From positions 2,108,001-2,172,000 of the forward strand of contig DAJPFV010000001.1 of assembly GCA_025993015.1 (NCBI GenBank): a DNA stretch of 64,000 nucleotides, given 5' to 3'. Position 1 is the stretch's first letter; each line of letters begins with the position of its first letter. Both the position numbers and the translations under genes were made by a program. The notes beneath the pieces are model-generated. The model did no database searches. It was given only the letters and a program-made list of their open reading frames with translations, and was not told the DNA's origin. This DNA comes from Coriobacteriaceae bacterium (GTDB taxonomy: Bacteria; Actinomycetota; Coriobacteriia; Coriobacteriales; Coriobacteriaceae). Positions 36,636 to 45,311 of the stretch are shown in pieces.

Positions 36636-37172
36636 ATGGCAGAGAACATCACCGCCCACATGGACAAGTCACTCGAGTCCCTCAAGCATAACTTCTCCAA
36701 GGTCCGCACGGGCCGCGCTAACGCCAACATCCTGTCTGACATCACCGTTGACTACTACGGTGTTGCCACGCCCGTCACGCAGGTTGCCGCCGTTAAGACC
36801 CCCGAGGCCCACATGCTGCTTATCGAGCCGTGGGATAAGGCGCTCATCAATGCCATTGTCAAGGCCATTAGTGCCTCCGACCTGGGCATTACCCCCAACT
36901 CCGATGGTACTGTCGTGCGTCTGCCGTTCCCGGCTCCCACCGAGGAGCGTCGTCGCGAGCTCGTTAAGGAGTGCCGCGAGTACGCCGAGCAGGCTAAGGT
37001 CTCCATCCGCAACATCCGCCGCGACTTTAACAACAAGCTCGAGCGCGACGAGGAGCTCACCGAGGACGATGTCCGTCGCGAGCAGGCCAAGGTCCAGAAG
37101 CATACCGACGAGTATGTCGCCAAGGTCGAGGAGCTTCTGAAGGAAAAAGAAGCCGAGGTCATGGAGATCTAA
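36636..37172 (+). CDS. frr: Ribosome recycling factor
   Basis: RRF splits the post-termination ribosome with EF-G. The 178-residue product has the three-helix-bundle pattern: KVRTGRANANILSDITVDYY, LLIEPWDKALINAIVKAI, GTVVRLPFPAPTEERRREL and RDFNNKLERDEELTEDD. Start ATG 36636, 2 bp after pyrH. Confidence 0.97.
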   Translation: MAENITAHMDKSLESLKHNFSKVRTGRANANILSDITVDYYGVATPVTQVAAVKTPEAHMLLIEPWDKALINAIVKAISASDLGITPNSDGTVVRLPFPAPTEERRRELVKECREYAEQAKVSIRNIRRDFNNKLERDEELTEDDVRREQAKVQKHTDEYVAKVEELLKEKEAEVMEI

Positions 37173-37173
37173 G

Positions 37174-37968
37174 GTGCAATACGACGAGCATAAACTGGTC
37201 GAGTACTTTGCCGACGCCCCTGCGGGCGTCGGTTTTTCCGACCTTGACCTCAATAACATCCCGCACCATATTTCGTGCATCATGGACGGCAACGGCCGTT
37301 GGGCCACGGCGCGCGGTCTTGCCCGCACCGAAGGCCACAAGGCCGGCATCGTCTCGCTGCGTGAGATCATTACCGCCTGCGTGCGCCTGGGCGTCGACGT
37401 GCTTTCGGCCTATGCGTTTTCGACCGAAAACTGGAATCGCCCGCAGCACGAAGTCAACGTTCTGATGCACCTGTTTGCCAAGACGTTTATCGATGAGCTG
37501 CCGCTGCTTAAGCGCGAGAACGTTCGCGTTGTCTTTTTGGGCGATATTTCCGCGCTGCCCAAGAAGACCCGCGACGTCTTTGAGCGCGGCCTTGCCGAGT
37601 GCGCCGACCATACCGGTATGACGCTGGCGCTGGCCGTTAACTATGGTGCCCGTGCTGAGATCACCCGCGCTGTCCGCCAGATCGCACTTGATGCGGCTGC
37701 CGGCAAGATCGATCCCGCCGCGGTTGACGACAATATGGTGGCTTCGCACCTGTACACCGCTGGGCTGCCCGATCCGGAGCTTGTGATTCGCACCTCCGGC
37801 GAGCTTCGTCTTTCGAACTATCTGCTGTGGCAGGTTGCTTATTCCGAGTTCTATGTCACCGATACCTATTGGCCCGACTTTGATCGTTGGGGCCTTGTCG
37901 ACGCCATTTTGGCCTACCAGGGTCGCGACCGTAGGTTTGGTGGACTGAGCATGACCGAGGAGGCTTAA
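37174..37968 (+). CDS. uppS: Isoprenyl transferase (undecaprenyl diphosphate synthase)
   Basis: Cis-prenyltransferase that builds the C55 lipid carrier for cell-wall synthesis. The 264-residue product has the signature HISCIMDGNGRWATARGL (catalytic Asp about residue 36), GHKAGIVSLREI, YAFSTENWNRP and the C-terminal ELVIRTSGELRLSNYLLWQ and DTYWPDF. About 30 residues precede the core. The start is GTG 37174, one base after the frr stop. cdsA follows after 2 bp. Confidence 0.95.
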   Translation: MQYDEHKLVEYFADAPAGVGFSDLDLNNIPHHISCIMDGNGRWATARGLARTEGHKAGIVSLREIITACVRLGVDVLSAYAFSTENWNRPQHEVNVLMHLFAKTFIDELPLLKRENVRVVFLGDISALPKKTRDVFERGLAECADHTGMTLALAVNYGARAEITRAVRQIALDAAAGKIDPAAVDDNMVASHLYTAGLPDPELVIRTSGELRLSNYLLWQVAYSEFYVTDTYWPDFDRWGLVDAILAYQGRDRRFGGLSMTEEA

Positions 37969-37970
37969 TC

Positions 37971-38885
37971 GTGTCCGAACGTCCCAAGGCATCCGCTCCC
38001 AAGGCGCCTACTTCCGCGACGCCCGCGCGTAAGGTTGCCACTGCAGGGGCGCCTGCAGCGAAGGGCAGCTCCGGTTCGTGGCTGGCGGGCTTTATCACCC
38101 GTGCCGCCGCCGGTATCGTCTATGCCGTTGTCTTTATCCTGTGCCTCGTTTTGGGTATTGTGCCCACGGCCATCTTCGTGTCCGTCATGAGCGGCCTGTG
38201 CTGCTACGAGTTCTTCCGCATGACGAGGCTCGACGGCAAGGTTGCCAACGAGCGCCTTGGAATCGCTGCCGCCGTGCTCTTTCCGCTCTCGGCTCTGGGC
38301 GATTCGCTGCTGTTGAACGCTCTGCTGTTCGCTTTGATGCTTGCGGTTGGTATCTGGTATGTCTGGTCTCCGCGCACTCGCATCTCTGACGTTGCCGTTA
38401 CGCTCATGGGCCCTATCTACACTGGCTTTATGCTGTCGGCTATCGTGCTGCTGCGCGATGCCGTGCCCGGTTTTGCCGGCGCACTGCTTTCGGTGGGCGT
38501 TTGCGCGTCCCTTTGGGTCTCCGACTCGTTTGCCTATATCGTGGGCAGCCGTATCGGCAAGCATAAGATGGTTCCCAAGATCTCGCCCAAAAAGAGCTGG
38601 GAAGGCTTTGTCGGCGGCATTTTGGGCTCTGTCTTGATCTGGCTCATCCTGTGGGCAACGCACTTCTATAAGCTGAGCCTGCCCTATGCACTGCTGTGCG
38701 GCGTGGTCGTCTCCATCCTGGGCGTTATCGGCGACCTCATCGAGTCGCGTATCAAGCGCGGTGTGGGAGTTAAAGATTCCGGCAATCTCATACCGGGCCA
38801 CGGCGGCATGCTCGACCGCAGCGATTCGCTCATCTTTGGCTGCATTACCGCGCAGCTGCTGCTGATGATCGGAGGCGTGCTGTAA
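37971..38885 (+). CDS. cdsA: Phosphatidate cytidylyltransferase
   Basis: Membrane enzyme making CDP-diacylglycerol from phosphatidic acid and CTP. The 304-residue product has an unstructured Ala/Pro/Lys N-terminus of about 40 residues, then about eight membrane helices, and the family signature near the end: SDSFAYIVGSRIGKHKM, ISPKKSWEGFVGG and RIKRGVGVKDSGNLIPGHGG with DRSDS. The start is GTG 37971. Its stop shares a base with the dxr ATG (TAATG). Confidence 0.94.
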   Translation: MSERPKASAPKAPTSATPARKVATAGAPAAKGSSGSWLAGFITRAAAGIVYAVVFILCLVLGIVPTAIFVSVMSGLCCYEFFRMTRLDGKVANERLGIAAAVLFPLSALGDSLLLNALLFALMLAVGIWYVWSPRTRISDVAVTLMGPIYTGFMLSAIVLLRDAVPGFAGALLSVGVCASLWVSDSFAYIVGSRIGKHKMVPKISPKKSWEGFVGGILGSVLIWLILWATHFYKLSLPYALLCGVVVSILGVIGDLIESRIKRGVGVKDSGNLIPGHGGMLDRSDSLIFGCITAQLLLMIGGVL

Positions 38886-40072
38886 TGGCTTATCAGACCA
38901 CCTACGGTCCCGATGGGCGTCTTCGTGTTGCCATTCTGGGCTGTACGGGTTCTATCGGCACTCAGGCGCTCGACGTGTGCCGTCAGCATGCCGATCGCCT
39001 GCAGGTGACGGCGCTGTCCGTAAACTCCAGCACCCCCGAGCTCGTTGCCGCTGCCCGTGAGTTCTCGGTTCCGGCGGTTGCCTTGGCGGACGCCTCCCAT
39101 GGCGCCGACGCTGTACTGCAGGAACTGCCCGAGGGCACGGAGCTCGGCGTTGGCGCGCAGGCGGTTTGCGAGCTCGCGCGTCGCGACGATGTCGACTGCG
39201 TGCTCGTCGCTATTGTTGGTGCCGCCGGTCTCGAGGCGAGCCATGCGGCCTTGACCTCAAATAAGCGCCTTGCCCTTGCCAACAAGGAGTCCCTCGTCGT
39301 CGGTGGCGACTTGCTTATGCCGTTGGCGCAACCGGGCCAGCTTATTCCAGTCGACTCTGAGCACTCCGCCATCTACCAGTGCTATCTAGGCGAGAACCCG
39401 CGCGAGGCTCACTGCATTTGGCTTACCTGCTCGGGCGGCCCGTTCTTTGGCCGCACGCGTGACGAGCTCAATCGCGTGACGCGCGCCGATGCCCTGGCGC
39501 ATCCTACGTGGGCTATGGGTGCCAAGATCACGATTGACTCCGCCACCCTCATGAACAAAGGTCTGGAGCGTATCGAGGCCATGCATCTGTTTGGCTGCGA
39601 TCTCGATTTCATTAACGTGGTCGTGCAGCGCCAGTCCAAGATTCACTCCATGGTCGAGTTTGCCGACGGCTCTGTGATAGCGCATCTCGGTGCCTCCGAC
39701 ATGCGCATTCCCATCCAGTTTGCCTTCTCGTATCCCGAGCGTTGGGATACGCCGGCTCCGCGTATCGATTTCCGCGAGTTGGGGCAGCTTACCTTTGACG
39801 CGGCCGATATGGATACCTTCCGCTGCCTTGCACTGGCCGAACGTGCCGGCAAGACGGGCGGCACCATGCCGTGCGTGCTCAATGCCGCCAACGAGGTCGC
39901 CGTCGATGCCTTCCTACATGATGGCTGCAGCTTTACCGATATCGACCGCATTGTGGAATCCTGCATGGATGCTCACGATGCGCAGACGGTCGATTCGTTT
40001 GAACAGCTTCGCGACATCGATGCGTGGGCGCGTGAAAAGGCCGCGCAGGTGCTCGCCGCAACCCGTTCTTAA
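38885..40072 (+). CDS. dxr: 1-deoxy-D-xylulose 5-phosphate reductoisomerase
   Basis: Second step of the MEP isoprenoid pathway, NADPH-dependent conversion of DXP to MEP. The 395-residue product has the NADPH site VAILGCTGSIGTQALDV (about 16-32), LANKESLVVGGDLLM, IPVDSEHSAIYQCY with metal ligands, and WAMGAKITIDSATLMNKGLE in segments. ispG, another MEP-pathway gene, lies two genes downstream. Start ATG 38885 overlaps the cdsA stop. Confidence 0.96.
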   Translation: MAYQTTYGPDGRLRVAILGCTGSIGTQALDVCRQHADRLQVTALSVNSSTPELVAAAREFSVPAVALADASHGADAVLQELPEGTELGVGAQAVCELARRDDVDCVLVAIVGAAGLEASHAALTSNKRLALANKESLVVGGDLLMPLAQPGQLIPVDSEHSAIYQCYLGENPREAHCIWLTCSGGPFFGRTRDELNRVTRADALAHPTWAMGAKITIDSATLMNKGLERIEAMHLFGCDLDFINVVVQRQSKIHSMVEFADGSVIAHLGASDMRIPIQFAFSYPERWDTPAPRIDFRELGQLTFDAADMDTFRCLALAERAGKTGGTMPCVLNAANEVAVDAFLHDGCSFTDIDRIVESCMDAHDAQTVDSFEQLRDIDAWAREKAAQVLAATRS

Positions 40073-40097
40073 CCCATAAGGATTGCTTTTTCGTTTT

Positions 40098-41459
40098 ATG
40101 GATACTGTTCTGAGCGTTCTCTCATCGGTCTTTTGGGGCCTGCTGATGCTTTCCGTCCTCGTGTTTTTGCACGAGGGCGGCCACTTTTTGGCGGCGCGTG
40201 CCTGCGGTGTCCGCGTGACTGAGTTCTTTTTGGGCCTGCCGTGTCGCTTTGATATCCACCACACATCGCGTCGCATCGGCACCAAGTTTGGCGTGACGCC
40301 GCTGCTGCTGGGTGGCTATGCTGCCATCTGTGGCATGGATCCGACCGATGTCTCGTGTGCCGATCGCGTACTCGCGGCCATCTATCGCCATGGCCGTGTG
40401 ACGGTGGCCGATCTTGCCGTCGAGCTCGAGCTGTCCGAGGAGGATGTTCTCGAGGCTTGTGCTTTGCTGTTGGGCTGGGGCTCCATCGCCCCCTGGTATG
40501 AAGAAGGGGAAAAGCCTTCGCCCAGTTACTATCCCACCAAGTACCAGACCCTGCCGCGCGATGCTGCAGGATATACCACCTTTGACGGTCGCAAGTTCGA
40601 TCGAGAGCATGCGACTGCCGAGGGCGATGTATGGGAACTGCCGTGCGGCGAGGCCGAATTCCTTGCACGTGAGCGCTCGCACACCTATTTGGGCCAGGGC
40701 TTTGTTAAACGTGCCTTTATGCTGCTTGCGGGCATTATCGTCAATATCCTGACGGGCTTTTTGCTCCTTATGAGCATCTATTCCATCGCAGGTGTCACGG
40801 TGCCGGTGGATACCAATGTGATTGGCCAGGTTGACGAAGGCTCGATTGCCGCCGCGGCGGGAATCGAGGGCGGCGACGCGATCCTTTCGGTCGACGGAGT
40901 ATCGTGCTCTACCTGGATGGACGTTTACGATGCCATTGGCAAGGCTGCCGGTAAGGACGATATCGCCATCGAGTACGAGCGTGACGGCAAGCGGCATTCG
41001 ACCACGGTTGCACTCAAAGAGGACGAGCGCCTAGGTGTGTATGCCTCTACGCAGGTGGTCCGTTTAGACCCCATCACGTCGGCTCGTCTGTCCTTCTCCT
41101 ATGTCGTGCAGACAGCGGAGGGTGTGATGCGTCTGCTCCAGCCGCAGCATACGATGGAGATTCTCGATCAGTCCTCTTCGATCGTGGGTATTAGCGTTAT
41201 GTCCTCGCAGGCTGCTGCTGCCGGCCCTGCCACGTTCCTTTCGTTTGCCGCCCTCATTTCGTTCTCGCTTGGCTTTATGAACCTGCTGCCTATCCCACCG
41301 CTCGATGGCGGCAAGCTGGTCATCGAGATCATTCAAAAGATTGCTGGCCGCGAGCTTCCGCTCAAGGTCCAGACGATTGTGAGCTATGTGGGCATCGCGC
41401 TCTTTGCGCTGCTGTTTGTCTATATGCTTCGTTCCGACGTCCTTCGATTTATTCTGTAG
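40098..41459 (+). CDS. rseP: Site-2 protease RseP-like (M50) with an inserted HTH-like segment
   Basis: Intramembrane zinc metalloprotease. The active-site HEGGH is at residues 25-29 in the first membrane helix, a PDZ domain lies at about 225-310 (GSIAAAAGIEGGDAILSVDG), and the third motif is NLLPIPPLDGGKL near the end. Unusual is an insert of about 110 residues between LLLGGYAAICGM (about 70-80) and the next membrane helix. It contains a helix-turn-helix-like stretch: VLAAIYRHGRVTVADLAVEL followed by SEEDVLEACALLLGWGSI (about 88-127), then a Tyr/Asp-rich stretch. Start ATG 40098 gives the usual N-terminus; TTG 40083 sits directly against AAGGA and is less likely. It lies between dxr and ispG, as in many bacteria. 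Confidence 0.9.
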   Translation: MDTVLSVLSSVFWGLLMLSVLVFLHEGGHFLAARACGVRVTEFFLGLPCRFDIHHTSRRIGTKFGVTPLLLGGYAAICGMDPTDVSCADRVLAAIYRHGRVTVADLAVELELSEEDVLEACALLLGWGSIAPWYEEGEKPSPSYYPTKYQTLPRDAAGYTTFDGRKFDREHATAEGDVWELPCGEAEFLARERSHTYLGQGFVKRAFMLLAGIIVNILTGFLLLMSIYSIAGVTVPVDTNVIGQVDEGSIAAAAGIEGGDAILSVDGVSCSTWMDVYDAIGKAAGKDDIAIEYERDGKRHSTTVALKEDERLGVYASTQVVRLDPITSARLSFSYVVQTAEGVMRLLQPQHTMEILDQSSSIVGISVMSSQAAAAGPATFLSFAALISFSLGFMNLLPIPPLDGGKLVIEIIQKIAGRELPLKVQTIVSYVGIALFALLFVYMLRSDVLRFIL

Positions 41460-41472
41460 GGGAGTGGTTGGA

Positions 41473-42555
41473 TTGTCTTTATCCCATCCTTTGCCTCGCG
41501 AGCTGACGCGTCCCGTGCATGTGGGCTGCGTGCAGATCGGTGGCGGCGCGCCGGTGGTGGTCCAGTCCATGACTTGCACCGATACCGCTGATGCCCAGGC
41601 AACGCTTGCGCAAGTGCGTGCTTTGGCGCAGGCTGGCTGCGATATCGTGCGCGTGAGTGTGCCCACCGAGGCCGCGCTTGAGGGTTTCCGCACCATCTGT
41701 GCCGAGTCTCCAGTGCCGATTGTCGCCGATATCCACTTTAACCATAAGCTCGCCATTGGTGCCGTTGAGGCCGGTGCCGCTAAGCTGCGCATCAATCCCG
41801 GCAATATCGGCGATTGGGCCAAGGTTGACGCGGTGATCGATGCTGCGGGTGCCGCGGGCTGCGCGATTCGTATCGGCGTCAATGCCGGTTCGCTTGAGCA
41901 GGATATCGCCGAGCGTGACGACCTCACGCAGCCCGAAAAGCTCGTGATGTCGAGCGAGCGTTTTGTCAAACATTTTGAAGACCGCGGCTTTACGAACATT
42001 GTGCTTTCGGCCAAGGCCCATAGCGTGCAAACGACGCTCGATACCTATCGAGCCCTGTCGCGTGAGATTCCCCACGTTCCGCTTCACTTGGGCGTAACCG
42101 AGGCGGGTACCAAGCTGCAGGGCACCATTAAGAGCTCGGTGGGCCTTGGTATCCTGCTGTCTGAGGGTATTGGCGACACCATGCGCGTCTCGCTTACGGC
42201 CGATCCGGTTGAGGAGCCGCCGGTCGCCTGGGGAATTTTGCAATCGCTGGGCCTGCGTCGCCGTGGTCCCGAGATTGTCTCGTGCCCCACGTGCGCCCGC
42301 TGCCAGGTTAACCTGATCGCAATCGCTGAGGAAGTAACCGAGCGACTTAAGAACTATGCCGCGCCGCTTTCGATTGCCGTCATGGGATGTGCCGTTAATG
42401 GCCCCGGTGAGGCTTCTGATGCCGACCTGGGCGTTGCTTGCGGACGTGGTCAGGCCCTGCTCTTTTCGCATGGCCAGATCATTGGTAAAGTAGCTGAGGA
42501 TCAAATTGTCGACGCGCTTATGGCCGAGGTCGACAAGCTTATTGAGGAGAAATAA
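41473..42555 (+). CDS. ispG: 4-hydroxy-3-methylbut-2-enyl diphosphate synthase (IspG)
   Basis: [4Fe-4S] enzyme of the MEP pathway producing HMBPP. The 360-residue product has VQSMTCTDTADAQATL-type N-terminal barrel sequence, VADIHFNHKLAIGA, KLRINPGNIG, and the cluster cysteines in EIVSCPTCARCQVNL and IAVMGCAVNGPGEA. The start is TTG 41473, 8 bp after GGGGAG; the frame is open further upstream but without a site. proS starts at the next base after its stop. Confidence 0.94.
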   Translation: MSLSHPLPRELTRPVHVGCVQIGGGAPVVVQSMTCTDTADAQATLAQVRALAQAGCDIVRVSVPTEAALEGFRTICAESPVPIVADIHFNHKLAIGAVEAGAAKLRINPGNIGDWAKVDAVIDAAGAAGCAIRIGVNAGSLEQDIAERDDLTQPEKLVMSSERFVKHFEDRGFTNIVLSAKAHSVQTTLDTYRALSREIPHVPLHLGVTEAGTKLQGTIKSSVGLGILLSEGIGDTMRVSLTADPVEEPPVAWGILQSLGLRRRGPEIVSCPTCARCQVNLIAIAEEVTERLKNYAAPLSIAVMGCAVNGPGEASDADLGVACGRGQALLFSHGQIIGKVAEDQIVDALMAEVDKLIEEK

Positions 42556-44277
42556 ATGACTCGAGCAATGTATATGTCTAAGCTCTATGCGCCGACGCTT
42601 AAAGAGGATCCGGCGGACGCTGAGCTCGCCAGCCACCGTCTGCTGCTCCGTGCCGGCATGATCCGTAAGGAGGCCGCCGGTCTATATTCCTACCTGCCGC
42701 TTGCTTGGCGCTCGATTCGCAAGATCGAGAACATCGTGCGCGACGAGATGGACGCCGCCGGCGCCCAGGAGCTTATGATGCCTATCATGGTCGATGCCGA
42801 GTTGTGGCGTGAGTCCGGCCGCATCGACGCCTATGGCAAGGAGCTTGTGCGCTTTGACGACCGTCACGGTCGCGAGTTCGTCCTGGGCCCCACGCACGAG
42901 GAGACCGTCACGGCCCTGGTGCGCAATGAGCTGCGCTCCTACAAGCAGCTACCCGTTAACCTCTACCACATCCAGGATAAGTTCCGCGACGAGTTCCGCC
43001 CCCGCTTTGGCCTGATGCGCGGTCGCGAGTTCATCATGAAGGACGCCTACAGCTTCTCCGCCACGCAGGAGAGCCTGCAGGAGGAGTATGACAAGATGAA
43101 GCAGGCCTACGCTAACATCTGCGAGCGCTGCTATATCAAGGCCCTGCCCGTTGTTGCCGACTCCGGTGAGATCGGTGGCGATACCTCCGTCGAGTACATG
43201 GCTTTGGCCGACGCCGGCGAGGCTTCGCTCGTCTACTGCGACGATTGCGGCTTTGCTGCCGATGACGAGGCGGCAAGCACCAAGGTCGTCGTGACCGAGG
43301 GTCCTGGTGACGGTACGCTCACCAAGGTTGAGACTCCGGGCATGGGCACCATTGAGGCAGTTGCTAAGTTCTTTGGGTTCCCCGAGAACGGCACTCGCAA
43401 GTCGCTGGCACTCATCGACGCCGAGGGCAAGCCTGTCGTGGCCATCGTTCCGGGCGATCATGAACTCAACGACTGCAAGGCCGAGCATGTTTTTGGCAAG
43501 GGCTATCGCATGATGACCGACGATGAGCTTCAGGCGAACGGCCTGCACAAGGGCTTTATCGGACCGGTCAACCTGCCCGAGGGCATCCGTCTGGTGTGCG
43601 ACGAGAGCCTGCGCGAGTCCAAGCAGTGGGCCTGCGGTGCCAACGAAGTCGATTATCACTTTACCGGTGCCTGCCCCGAGCGCGACTTTACCGTCGACGA
43701 GTGGGCCGACCTGGTCACCGTCGTTGCCGGCGATCCCTGCCCGCACTGCGGCAAGCCGCTCTCTGCTGCTCGCGGCATCGAGGTTTCTCAGGTCTTCCAG
43801 CTGGGCACCAAGTATTCCGAGGCCATGGGTGCCACCTTTATGGACGAGGACGGCAAGGAGAAGCCGCTGATCATGGGCTGCTACGGCGTTGGTGTGTCCC
43901 GCTCGCTCGCTGCCGTCGTGGAGCAGCACAACGACGAGCACGGCATCGTCTGGCCGGTCTCCGTTGCCCCGTACGAGGTTGCGGTGATTCCGCTCGACCC
44001 CAAGAAGGAGGAGTGCGCTTCCGTCTGCGAGCAGATCGTTGATGGCCTGTGCGCCGAGGGTATCGAGGTCGTCGTCGACGATCGCGATGAGCGTCCCGGC
44101 TTTAAGTTTGCCGACAACGACCTTATGGGCTTCCCGTATCAGGTGGTGCTCGGCAAGCGTGGCCTTAAGAACGGCACCGTCGAGCTCAAGGACCGTGCCA
44201 CGGGCGAGCGCGAGGACGTGGCGATCGACGAGGTCGTCACCAAGGTTGCCGAGCTTGTGAAGGCGGCACGCCGTTAA
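42556..44277 (+). CDS. proS: Prolyl-tRNA synthetase
   Basis: Class II synthetase charging tRNA-Pro. The 573-residue product is the bacterial form with the editing INS domain inserted (about residues 225-385, with KSLALIDAEGKPVVAIVPGD in part). Other motifs: GLYSYLPLAWRSIRKIE, FVLGPTHEETVTALVRNEL in part, RPRFGLMRGREFIMKDAYSF in part, and GCYGVGVSRSLAAVVEQ. The C-terminal anticodon domain is present. ATG 42556 directly follows the ispG stop, last gene of the pyrH run. Confidence 0.96.
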   Translation: MTRAMYMSKLYAPTLKEDPADAELASHRLLLRAGMIRKEAAGLYSYLPLAWRSIRKIENIVRDEMDAAGAQELMMPIMVDAELWRESGRIDAYGKELVRFDDRHGREFVLGPTHEETVTALVRNELRSYKQLPVNLYHIQDKFRDEFRPRFGLMRGREFIMKDAYSFSATQESLQEEYDKMKQAYANICERCYIKALPVVADSGEIGGDTSVEYMALADAGEASLVYCDDCGFAADDEAASTKVVVTEGPGDGTLTKVETPGMGTIEAVAKFFGFPENGTRKSLALIDAEGKPVVAIVPGDHELNDCKAEHVFGKGYRMMTDDELQANGLHKGFIGPVNLPEGIRLVCDESLRESKQWACGANEVDYHFTGACPERDFTVDEWADLVTVVAGDPCPHCGKPLSAARGIEVSQVFQLGTKYSEAMGATFMDEDGKEKPLIMGCYGVGVSRSLAAVVEQHNDEHGIVWPVSVAPYEVAVIPLDPKKEECASVCEQIVDGLCAEGIEVVVDDRDERPGFKFADNDLMGFPYQVVLGKRGLKNGTVELKDRATGEREDVAIDEVVTKVAELVKAARR

Positions 44278-44307
44278 TCGGCGATTTCGCTTGTAGTTCG
44301 ATATACG

Positions 44308-44358
44308 GGACGGCCCCTGCATTTCTCCAGATCGGGGAGATGCAGGGGCCGTCCTTTT
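44308..44358 (+). terminator. proS terminator
   Basis: GGACGGCCCCTGCATTTCTC and GGGAGATGCAGGGGCCGTCC pair almost fully (two G-U pairs) around a 5-base loop, followed by TTTTAT. The stem is unusually long. Confidence 0.88.
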
Positions 44359-44383
44359 ATCTTGTCGGCACGCTCAAGTGCTA

Positions 44384-44426
44384 AAAGGAAACCCCGCAGC
44401 CCATGCGAGCTGCGGGGTTTTCCTTT
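44384..44426 (-). terminator. terminator of the minus-strand kinase gene
   Basis: AAAGGAAACCCCGCAGC pairs with GCTGCGGGGTTTTCCTTT with a single bulge. In the minus direction it is followed by CCTTTTAG-type sequence and lies 33 bp past the stop of the minus-strand gene; it can also act on the plus strand. Confidence 0.75.
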
Positions 44427-44458
44427 GTGCCTCCGATGCGAAATGAATCGCTCAGATA

Positions 44459-45223
44459 TTACTGATAATCGACGACGTCGATCCAGTTCTTCAGGAACTC
44501 ATCGTTCACGTTGCGCTTACGAGCGAGCTCGGAAGCGGCGACGATGCTCGTCCACTGACGCACGACCTGCATGGGCATGTCGGCGCGGTCGCAGTAGAGC
44601 TCCAGGTAGGCCTCGGCCTGGTCTTTGCTGTTGAGAGCAAAGAGCAGGTAGGTGGTGGCAACGTCGGCAGCAGGGGAGCCCTGGGTGGCGTGTGCCCAGT
44701 CGCACACATAGAGCTGGCCGTCGTCGCCGACGATGACGTTGGAGGGGTTGAAGTCGCCGTGGCAGACCTTGAACTCCTTGGTCATGCCGTCCAGACGCTC
44801 CTGAAGGTTGTAGCGCGTGGTGGCATTGAGCTGATCAAGGCTGTCGATCATGCGGGCGAACTTGTCGCGCTGACGGTTGAGCAGCGGGGAGGTGTAGCCG
44901 TGGATCTCGATCTGGAGGTCGACGAACATCTCGAGGTACTCACCAAAGCGCTGGGGCTCGGCAGTCATCTTCTCGGCAAGGGTGGTGCCCGGAACCTTCT
45001 CGGTCACGAGCGCCCAGCCGTTGGCGTTCTCGAGCTGGGAAACCTCGAGAGCCTTGGGGCTGCGGATGCCGCACTCATTGATGCGGGCAAGATTCAAAGC
45101 CTCGTTGAACACGTCGGAGACAGGCTTGGTCTCGTTAAAGACCTTGACGATCTTGTCGCCCAGGTCGTAAACGACCTTGTTGCCACGGCGGACGAGCTCG
45201 GTCTTGGAATCGGGTAGCAGCAT
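44459..45223 (-). CDS. Aminoglycoside phosphotransferase/choline kinase-fold protein (TIGR02172-like)
   Basis: A 254-residue kinase-fold protein. The nucleotide-side lobe is small (VVYDLGDKIVKVFNET). The catalytic loop reads VCHGDFNPSNVIVGDD with the HxDxxxxN pattern (about residues 155-165) and the metal-binding Asp is in YVCDWAHATQGSPAADVA. This matches the TIGR02172-like group of uncharacterised APH-family proteins. The substrate is unknown, and resistance to an antibiotic should not be assumed. Start ATG 45223 follows AAAGGATGCAACC. It is downstream of adhE on the same strand, 88 bp away, and may share its transcript past the intervening hairpin. Confidence 0.8.
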   Translation of the reverse strand: MLLPDSKTELVRRGNKVVYDLGDKIVKVFNETKPVSDVFNEALNLARINECGIRSPKALEVSQLENANGWALVTEKVPGTTLAEKMTAEPQRFGEYLEMFVDLQIEIHGYTSPLLNRQRDKFARMIDSLDQLNATTRYNLQERLDGMTKEFKVCHGDFNPSNVIVGDDGQLYVCDWAHATQGSPAADVATTYLLFALNSKDQAEAYLELYCDRADMPMQVVRQWTSIVAASELARKRNVNDEFLKNWIDVVDYQ

Positions 45224-45255
45224 GGTTGCATCCTTTCAACGATGCGATAGAAGCG

Positions 45256-45294
45256 ACGGCGGGGGTGTGTGAAACACCCGTGCACCCCCGCCGT
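45256..45294 (-). other. 12-bp perfect hairpin between adhE and the kinase gene
   Basis: ACGGCGGGGGTG (45256-45267) and CACCCCCGCCGT (45283-45294) are perfect complements with a 15-base loop. In the adhE direction no U-tract follows, so it may reduce read-through or protect the 3' end of adhE mRNA rather than terminate fully. Confidence 0.6.
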
Positions 45295-45311
45295 TAAAAA
45301 CCGTGCTAAAA

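Noticed and set aside
44308..44426. Two adjacent hairpins as a possible small RNA
   Set aside because: Each fits better as the terminator of a convergent gene (proS and the kinase-fold gene), and no promoter is seen between them.
44459..45223. Aminoglycoside resistance gene
   Set aside because: Only the general kinase fold and catalytic loop are shared; the sequence fits a broad uncharacterised family and the context is fermentation.
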